Assembly (NCBI GenBank): GCA_019188255.1
Contig: JAETXT010000008.1
Coordinates: forward strand, 434,001 to 498,000
Length of the DNA: 64,000 nt
Source: Verticillium longisporum
Lineage: Eukaryota; Ascomycota; Sordariomycetes; Glomerellales; Plectosphaerellaceae
Direction: 5' to 3'
The position numbers were made by a program, and so were the translations under genes. Every line of letters starts with the position of its first letter. Position 1 is the stretch's first letter. Positions 58,029-64,000 of this stretch are shown piece by piece. The notes beneath the pieces are model-generated. The model ran no database searches. It worked only from the letters and a program-made list of their open reading frames with translations, and had not been told where the DNA came from.

Positions 58029-58273
58029 TGGAAGGACGCAGGTTGTTGCCGTTTTTGCCCCGCTGCCTGTCCGACTTCCAATACACGGCCATCTGACCGG
58101 GCCGGGCCGAGCATCCAGGTCCGGCCCCGCAATCATCATCACGTCATTGGTGGCACCGTCATTGACCTATTCTTCCCATCATGCCGAATCAAGATCTCAC
58201 CTTTTCCTGCAAAATTTCCTGCAAACCAAAGAGTCCCTCATTTCCTTTGAGTAAATCTTGAACGCGATTGACC
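58029..58273. other. Short intergenic promoter region
   Basis: 245 bp between the acetyltransferase stop and the next start codon; holds one 3' end and one promoter. Confidence 0.5.
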
Positions 58274-59133
58274 ATGAGCAACGTTGACATCTCCATTCCA
58301 ACCCACACTACCGGCGCCGCCGCGGATTTCGCGGCGAAGCACGCAAGCAACCATGACCTGGCCTTCTACGGCGGTTGGTTTTGCCCCTTTGTCCAGCGCT
58401 CTTGGATGGTTCTTCACGAGAAGCGGATTCACCATCACTATAAGGAGGTGAATCCCTACAACAAGGACCCGATGGTCCCAACAAAGAGTTTCTCAACCTG
58501 AATCCACGCGGCCTGATCCCTACCATGGCTGTTCCAGCACGAGACGAGGGGGGGAAGGTCCGTCCCTTGTACGACAGCACCATCGTCTCCGAATACCTCG
58601 ACGAGGAGTATGCAGACGAGTCGAAGCATGGCCCTCGACTTTTCCCTAAGGATCCATACGAACGCGCAAGGTGCAGGCTCTGGATCGACCACATCAATAA
58701 CAAGATTGTCCCAGGCTTTTACAAGTTTATCCAGCACACGCCCGAAAAGACCTACTCCATTGAGGACGCGCGATCTGAGTTTCTGAACCATATCAGGACC
58801 CTAGTTCGTGAGATGCACTCTAGCGGACCGTGGTTCCTTGGCGAGCGCTTCTCCATGGTTGATGTGATGCTTGCGCCGTGGGCTATGCGACTGTTTTTGA
58901 TCGACCACTACAAGCCTGGCGGTGTGGGCATTCCTCCGACGACGAAGGAAAGTGGCGAGTCCGGGACCTGGTCGCGATGGAAGACGTGGTTCGATGCCAT
59001 CAGCGAGCGACAGAGCGTGAAAGACACACTGAGTGCTCGGGAGGCGTATGTTGCGTCTTACAAGCGGTACGCAGAAGACACTACCAATTCCTTGGTGGCG
59101 CAGGCTACTAGGAGTGGAGGACGGATGCCATAA
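58274..59133 (+). CDS. Omega-type glutathione S-transferase, frameshifted in this sequence
   Basis: The first frame (from ATG 58274) contains FYGGWFCPFVQRSWMVL, whose Cys in the FCPF motif is the omega/Ure2-type catalytic residue, and KEVNPYNKDP. It then runs to a stop at 58501. The next frame carries on with EFLNLNPRGLIPTMAV, YDSTIVSEYLDEEY (the G-site DSxxI motif), and the full C-terminal helical domain with GERFSMVDVMLAPWAMR, ending at 59133. The break lies at the CCC run 58468-58470; one extra C would give a continuous protein of about 286 aa. No intron of workable size fits. Omega GSTs act as thiol transferases or dehydroascorbate reductases, and some fungal members act in xenobiotic metabolism. 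Third gene of a same-strand GST, acetyltransferase, GST row. Confidence 0.78.
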
Positions 59134-59529
59134 GTGCCTGCAACTGAGCTTTGCAGATGATTGGAGCGAAGAACAAGCCCGTTGAGCGAGACAGCGTGTC
59201 AAAGTCAATGATAAATCAAACGCCTTCTCGATGGAAATGATGTTATTAATTCTCATATAATTCGATCATGGACGCTCATTAAGGGCACGTTTTGAAAATA
59301 CAAGTGATTAAGAGTTGTTTCGCGAGAAGATCATCGCAATGTTGAAGAAGGCATGTTCCAATAAGCAGAAATTCCGTACACGCACCCCGGTGCCATGTTT
59401 GTATACCTCAAACGCCTGGCCGGCTGTCATACTTCAAGCAGGAGTACTCACTTCAGGCTCAAGTTTCTTGCTACTTTCGCGAATGGGTACCTCACTGCCC
59501 AAGCCGCCCTGGGAAGCAGTCTCGACATC
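59134..59529. other. Convergent intergenic spacer
   Basis: About 400 bp between the 3' ends of the omega-type GST (+) and the dioxygenase gene (-). No other feature. Confidence 0.55.
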
Positions 59530-60376
59530 TTATTTAGCAGCCTTAAGTCGCGCTGCCCTCTGCTTGCGGCTTTCGCTAGCCGGGTCAAAGTAGGCTGAGA
59601 GAGTCAATTTGCTGCCCAAAAGTATCACGGGCTGCAACTTACGTTTCTCGCCAAAAACGGTCGTCCTAATGCCCCTTCGAGGGGCTTCATACGTCCCCGG
59701 TATCACCCGATGGATTGTGGCCCTGTAAATGTCAGTCAGGGGCTAAGGGCCTACTGGATGGCATGAATGACCAACCTGTTATCCCACATAGCAACACTCC
59801 CGACCTCCCACTTCCATCGCACTGCATGATCGTCCGCAGAATGGATGTGGTAGGCAAAGAAATCCAACAACTTATCCGATTCGACCTTTTTCAACTCGGC
59901 GAATCCCGTCACGAAACCCGGGTTGACGTTCAAAGCTTTTAGTCCAGTAACAGGATGAGTACGGACGGCAGGATGATGACTATCGATCGGTGGCCGATTA
60001 GGTCCCACTCCCCAGAGATCAAGAATGCTGTCATATTGCAGTCGCGAGGTATGCACAGCATATAATCCATCGATGAATCTCTTGTAGGCGTCACTCAGGG
60101 CGTCATAAAGGCCGTACTGTGACACCCATGCCGTATCCCCGCAAACTGCAGGGTATTCCTCCATCCGGAGTAGCGAGTACGACGGTGGGTTTATCTCGAA
60201 CGATATATCGGCGTGAAAGTCGCCCGAAGGCCAGGGTGTGTAGTTGAGAATTTCGCGATGATCTTCCCGACTGCCCTTAATCACAACATGCTTGACATCC
60301 TTCTGAGCTGGATGCTTATCAAGAACGCCGTAGTGCTTAAATAGCTTTACTTGGGTATTAGTCGTAAGGTCTTAGT

Positions 60377-63300
60377 TAGTAATACACCCCGATTAAATAT
60401 AATAAGTTAAATCATTAAATAGCTAAATAAATAGACTAATTTCCTATAATTAAATAACTAAATCTATAATATTTCGATATTTAGATATTTAGTAAATATT
60501 TAAATACGTATTTAGGCCCGGAATATAGCTATTCTAAGCCCTAGGACCGATAAAAAGGCCTATCCGATTAATTAAAAAGTCGTACTATTAATGAGAAAGA
60601 GTCTCTTATTAATAGTACGATAATGCTAATAGTAGGATTCGAACCTATAGCCTCTAATAAAGTATTAAAGATCCTAATTAACTAAGTTACTAGCTTCTAT
60701 TAATATCTATAAAGAAGATTCTATTTATATTATCTAATACGCTTATATTTATATATATAGAATATTAGAACTTAGAGTAATTCCCCTAAAGTTATAATTC
60801 TATTAATATAGTAATTCTATTAACGTAGCCTATTTATAATATTATTATAATAGCTCTTATACTTTTAGGGCTATTCTTATATTATTATCGTTATTAATAT
60901 ATCTCTTATTATCTTTAAAACCCGCCCCCCTATTTCTATTTATATTTAGCTCTCTAAATTAAATTACTCTAATCCTAACCTCTTTATAGCTATTTAGTAT
61001 AGTTGCCGTTTTACCCTTAATATTCTTATTATAAAGAAGGGCTCTAAAGGCTATATAAACTAGATTAAGGATTATAGGATCTTTATAGCGGAGCTCTTTA
61101 ATAAAAGGAATACCTTTAGCGAAAGCTTCTAGATCTATAGTCTCTACGATAAGAGATAGGATCTAATATTATTTAAAGCCTCTATAACGACTTCTTCGAG
61201 CCTCTATCTAAGGAAGAGATATAGGATATTCGAGGGATCCTTAATAGAGGATATCTCTTAGAGTTCTTTAGATATTTCTCTTCCGCTTCATTTATAATAT
61301 TCTATTATTCTATTAAGGGCTTAAATAGAAAGGCTAAAAGAGCTCGCCTTTAATTTTATTGTTAATATAAATTAATTATTTAACGTTTTTAATAACCTAT
61401 TCCTATATTATTTACTATTAAGTTTAAATCTAAATATATATAATAATCTCCTCTAAAGTTAAAGGAGTCTATATATAAAACTTAATCGAGTCTTTATATA
61501 GAAGAAGAAGTAAATATAAGCGGAACTTTAAGCTTCTTTAATAGATATTTATCTCTTTTACGATTATTAGACTTCTCTAAATCGCTTTAAGATATTTATA
61601 ATATCTATATATTATATTAATAATTAAAGGTAATAATAATAATATCTCTTAGTATTTTATAAATAATTAAGTATTTATATAAATACTTTTATAATTAATA
61701 TTATTATAAATATTATTAAGAATTAGGATATTATTAATCTTATGAATATTTTAATCTCTAATAATACTTTAATAAATAATATTTATATTTATAAACTCTT
61801 ATATATTCTTTATCTTAAATTATAAAAAAGATACTATTAAATATTAATTATAATATTATAATTATATATTTAATTTTATTAATTATATATTCCTCTATAA
61901 TAAGGATAATAAGATATTTAAATAGGAGTCTTAATCTCTCGAGGATAGTGATAATCCTAATAATATCCTATACTTCTAGCGGAAGAAGAGCTTAATAGGA
62001 AAGCTTTATAATATTATTAAATAGATAAGATCTTCTCTATAATAGAGTAAGTATTTCTAATATATTATAATAGAGGAAGCTTAAAATTAAGAATTCCTCT
62101 TCTATTAATAAATAATAATAGAGCTTTAATTATTATTAAATAATAAGATTTAATAGAATTTAATATATTTAATATTTAATTAAGCTTTAAAGAAGAAGGG
62201 CGATATTTAAGGCTTTTTAATTAGAAATATATATAAAGTCGAACTTTATAAATAAATTCCTATTAAAGATTACCTCCTCTTTAAAGATTAATGCTTTTTA
62301 ATAAAGCTTTATATTACCTTTAAGCCCCTTTATCGATAGATAATATAAATATAAAGATAGAGTAAAGATAGGAGCTATAATACTTTCTAGGAGGTTCTTA
62401 TTAGAATAGAGTATATCCTAGAGAGGATAGAGGAATAGAAAGCATTTTTTAATAATCCGAATAATAATAGCTAATAATAGGAAAAATAGGCCTCTTTAAA
62501 TATTTATAAGCGAATATAGTATTAATAAAATAAACGATTTATATCGTTTCCGATTAATTAAATACTTCTAGAATATATCTATAATAAATATATAAATATA
62601 TTATAATATTTCGAGGCCTTTATTAAAGATTTACGCTATTATTTCTATCTATCTATTATTAATATATAGTAGAAGTTAAATTAATATTATATAAAGTTTA
62701 AGGAGTCCCCTCTCTATATAGCTATTATAATCCTCTACCTTAGCCTTAGGTATTAATAGCTTTAAATATAGTAATTAAGCTTAGAATAGCTTATATAGCT
62801 TTATTATATATAATAAAGCCTCTATTAATAATAGGAGCGCTAATATTACTCTCCTTCTATATCCTCTTCGAATCTTTAAAGAGATTATAGCTAAGGTAGC
62901 TTTAAACGGCTATAGGACCTTTAGCCTATAATGCCCTTAACGAGCTTCGATAACTAGGTATAAAGTAGGTATTAGAGAGTTCTAGTACTTAATTCTAAGC
63001 TTAATAAATATCTTAGCCTTAATCTCTTATAGGATTCTATTATTAAGGACTCTATTATTTAATAATTAGGCTATTAAGAGGTATATCCTATTATTAATAA
63101 GTTCGCCTTTAATATCTTAGCGATATCTATAATATTAATAGATTATAAGAGGGCATTTAGCCTCTCGAAGCTAATTCTAACGTCGTAGAGGTTAGGAATA
63201 GCTTTAGATATATTAAAAGAGCTTTAATACCTTAATAACTAGCTTCGTCGAAGAGTAATTTAGCTAGGAGGGTTATATTAAGGCTCGATAGTAGCGAATC

Positions 63301-63481
63301 GTCTTAATATTATAGAATCTAGGTCTTAGGTAGGCTAATGATTATCGTAATAGCTTTATTACTAATTAAATAAATTAGATATTTATAAATAGGACTAAAT
63401 AACTAAATCCGTCGAATTCGGTGGACTAAATAACTAAATCTAATACCTATATTTACCTTATTTGGTCGGGGTATAGTACTA
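60377..63481. mobile_element. hAT-like DNA transposon, copy 2, 3.1 kb, heavily RIP-mutated, inserted in the dioxygenase gene
   Basis: Flanked by an exact 8-bp duplication GTCTTAGT (60369-60376 and 63482-63489). Ends TAGTAATACACCCCGA and (reverse complement) TAGTACTATACCCCGA are inverted and match copy 1 apart from C/T and G/A changes. The whole length aligns with 38096-41201 in the same orientation, with this copy visibly richer in A and T. No open frame survives. Confidence 0.85.
60588..60692 (-). other. tRNA-like Pol III segment inside hAT copy 2
   Basis: Equivalent of the segment in copy 1. The B box GGTTCGAATCC is still perfect, while the A box region has decayed by transitions (for example TTAGTTAATTAGG). 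The following stem-loop with arms near 60581-60594 and 60601-60616 is also kept in outline. Confidence 0.4.
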
Positions 63482-63852
63482 GTCTTAGTTGCGGAAGAAG
63501 ACAATACCTCGCTCTATGACCAGAGCAGCAAGCTCATCCAGCTATTCGGGGCTGAGTTGAGAAAGTTGAATACCTTCGAGGAGGGTTCCGATTGACTCGG
63601 TGAGGTCGACTTATTCAGCTACAGAAAGAAGGGCTTTCTTGGAAGGGTCAGCGAAGTGAGCTCGGTCCTTTTCAGGCTTAATCTCTTCTCGCAGACTCTC
63701 GGGTGGTACATGTTCTCTGATCTTTTCTATAACATTTCAGAAGTGAATATCACACATGGTCAATGACAATACTTACTGTTGAACGATGGATGGAGAGTTA
63801 TGGGAAAACCCGAGTCTGGAGATATGTGCTTGCGGGCCTCGAGTTGGGCCAT

Positions 63853-64000
63853 CTTGTAATTGCACCTATACCGTATTGTTTGAGATTATACTTCAGGACT
63901 CGCTCGCTGGCTGATATGACCTAGAAAACGAGCTAAATAGCCGCAAGGAGTTTCGCACTAATATTGACTTCCGTAGTTCACTCTTGATAAGAAGCGAGAT
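63853..64000. promoter_or_regulatory. Promoter side of the split dioxygenase gene
   Basis: 148 bp upstream of the dioxygenase start codon at the window edge; no specific motif identified. Confidence 0.4.

Larger units (their letters stand above)
59530..63852 (-). pseudogene. TauD/TfdA-family 2-oxoglutarate dioxygenase split by a hAT-like insertion
   Basis: Upstream part: exon 63777-63852 (MAQLEARKHIS) and exon 63482-63726, separated by a 50-nt intron. Downstream part: 59776-60376, 59643-59722 and 59530-59594, joined by canonical introns of 53 and 48 nt. Across the insertion the protein reads IERGIVFFRN then DLTTNTQVKLF, as a TauD member should. The downstream part has the iron ligands HAD (in GDFHADISF) and the distal His in IHRVIPGTY, plus the 2-oxoglutarate Arg region RRGIRTTVFGEKPY, with no stop. 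The upstream part has three in-frame stops, 63611-63613, 63542-63544 and 63485-63487, each where Gln is expected (CAR to TAR). The 3.1-kb transposon at 60377-63481 lies between. Family members hydroxylate taurine, 2,4-D or other acids; the substrate here is unknown. Not functional as it stands. Confidence 0.85.

Noticed and set aside
1..64000. CRISPR arrays, operons or prophage
   Set aside because: The window is eukaryotic; no regularly spaced repeats or phage-type genes were seen.

Overview
The window comes from a filamentous ascomycete (Pezizomycotina), most likely a Sordariomycete. The grounds are: genes with short GT-AG introns of about 46-90 nt and CTRAC-type branch points; a Zn2Cys6 regulator, a Cdc11/Nud1-type LRR scaffold and UstYa-like and small secreted proteins; a single dispersed 5S rRNA gene; and AT-rich repeat islands with almost no open frames whose copies differ nearly only by C/T and G/A transitions, as repeat-induced point mutation (RIP) produces. 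Species cannot be told from the sequence alone.

Layout. 1-19 kb is a conserved, GC-richer housekeeping block: a protamine-P1-type nuclear protein (-), a divergently transcribed septation-network scaffold (Cdc11/Nud1-like, +), a TBC Rab-GAP (+, with a single-base frameshift) and a six-exon Zn2Cys6 transcription factor (-). 19-30 kb is sparser: a Cys-rich type-I membrane protein, a DUF2235 alpha/beta hydrolase, a small secreted Cys-rich protein and an ABCG half-transporter broken by a stop codon. 31-47 kb is an accessory region: a 0.65-kb foldback element, a HotDog thioesterase, a Gfo/Idh/MocA oxidoreductase, the 5S gene, a hAT-like MITE, a 3.1-kb hAT-like transposon and a 3.6-kb MULE-like transposon with ~150-bp terminal repeats. 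48-59 kb holds a GPI-type cell-wall protein, a solitary Gag-like gene, a UstYa-like membrane protein convergent with a secreted TAP-type serine peptidase, then two glutathione S-transferases flanking a hexapeptide acetyltransferase. 59.5-63.9 kb is a TauD/TfdA dioxygenase gene split by a second 3.1-kb hAT copy.

The most striking points are: (i) the dioxygenase insertion, with an exact 8-bp target duplication and three Gln-to-stop changes confined to the upstream half and the insertion point, as expected if RIP leaked from the transposon into the gene; (ii) a tRNA-like Pol III unit (A box, perfect B box, hairpin, T-run) carried inside both hAT copies; (iii) three clear transposon families with recognisable ends and target duplications; (iv) several otherwise intact genes broken by one missing base in short G/C runs, which looks more like consensus error than decay. 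GST, acetyltransferase, GST and dioxygenase sit together and could form a detoxification-type neighbourhood, but no complete biosynthetic cluster is visible.
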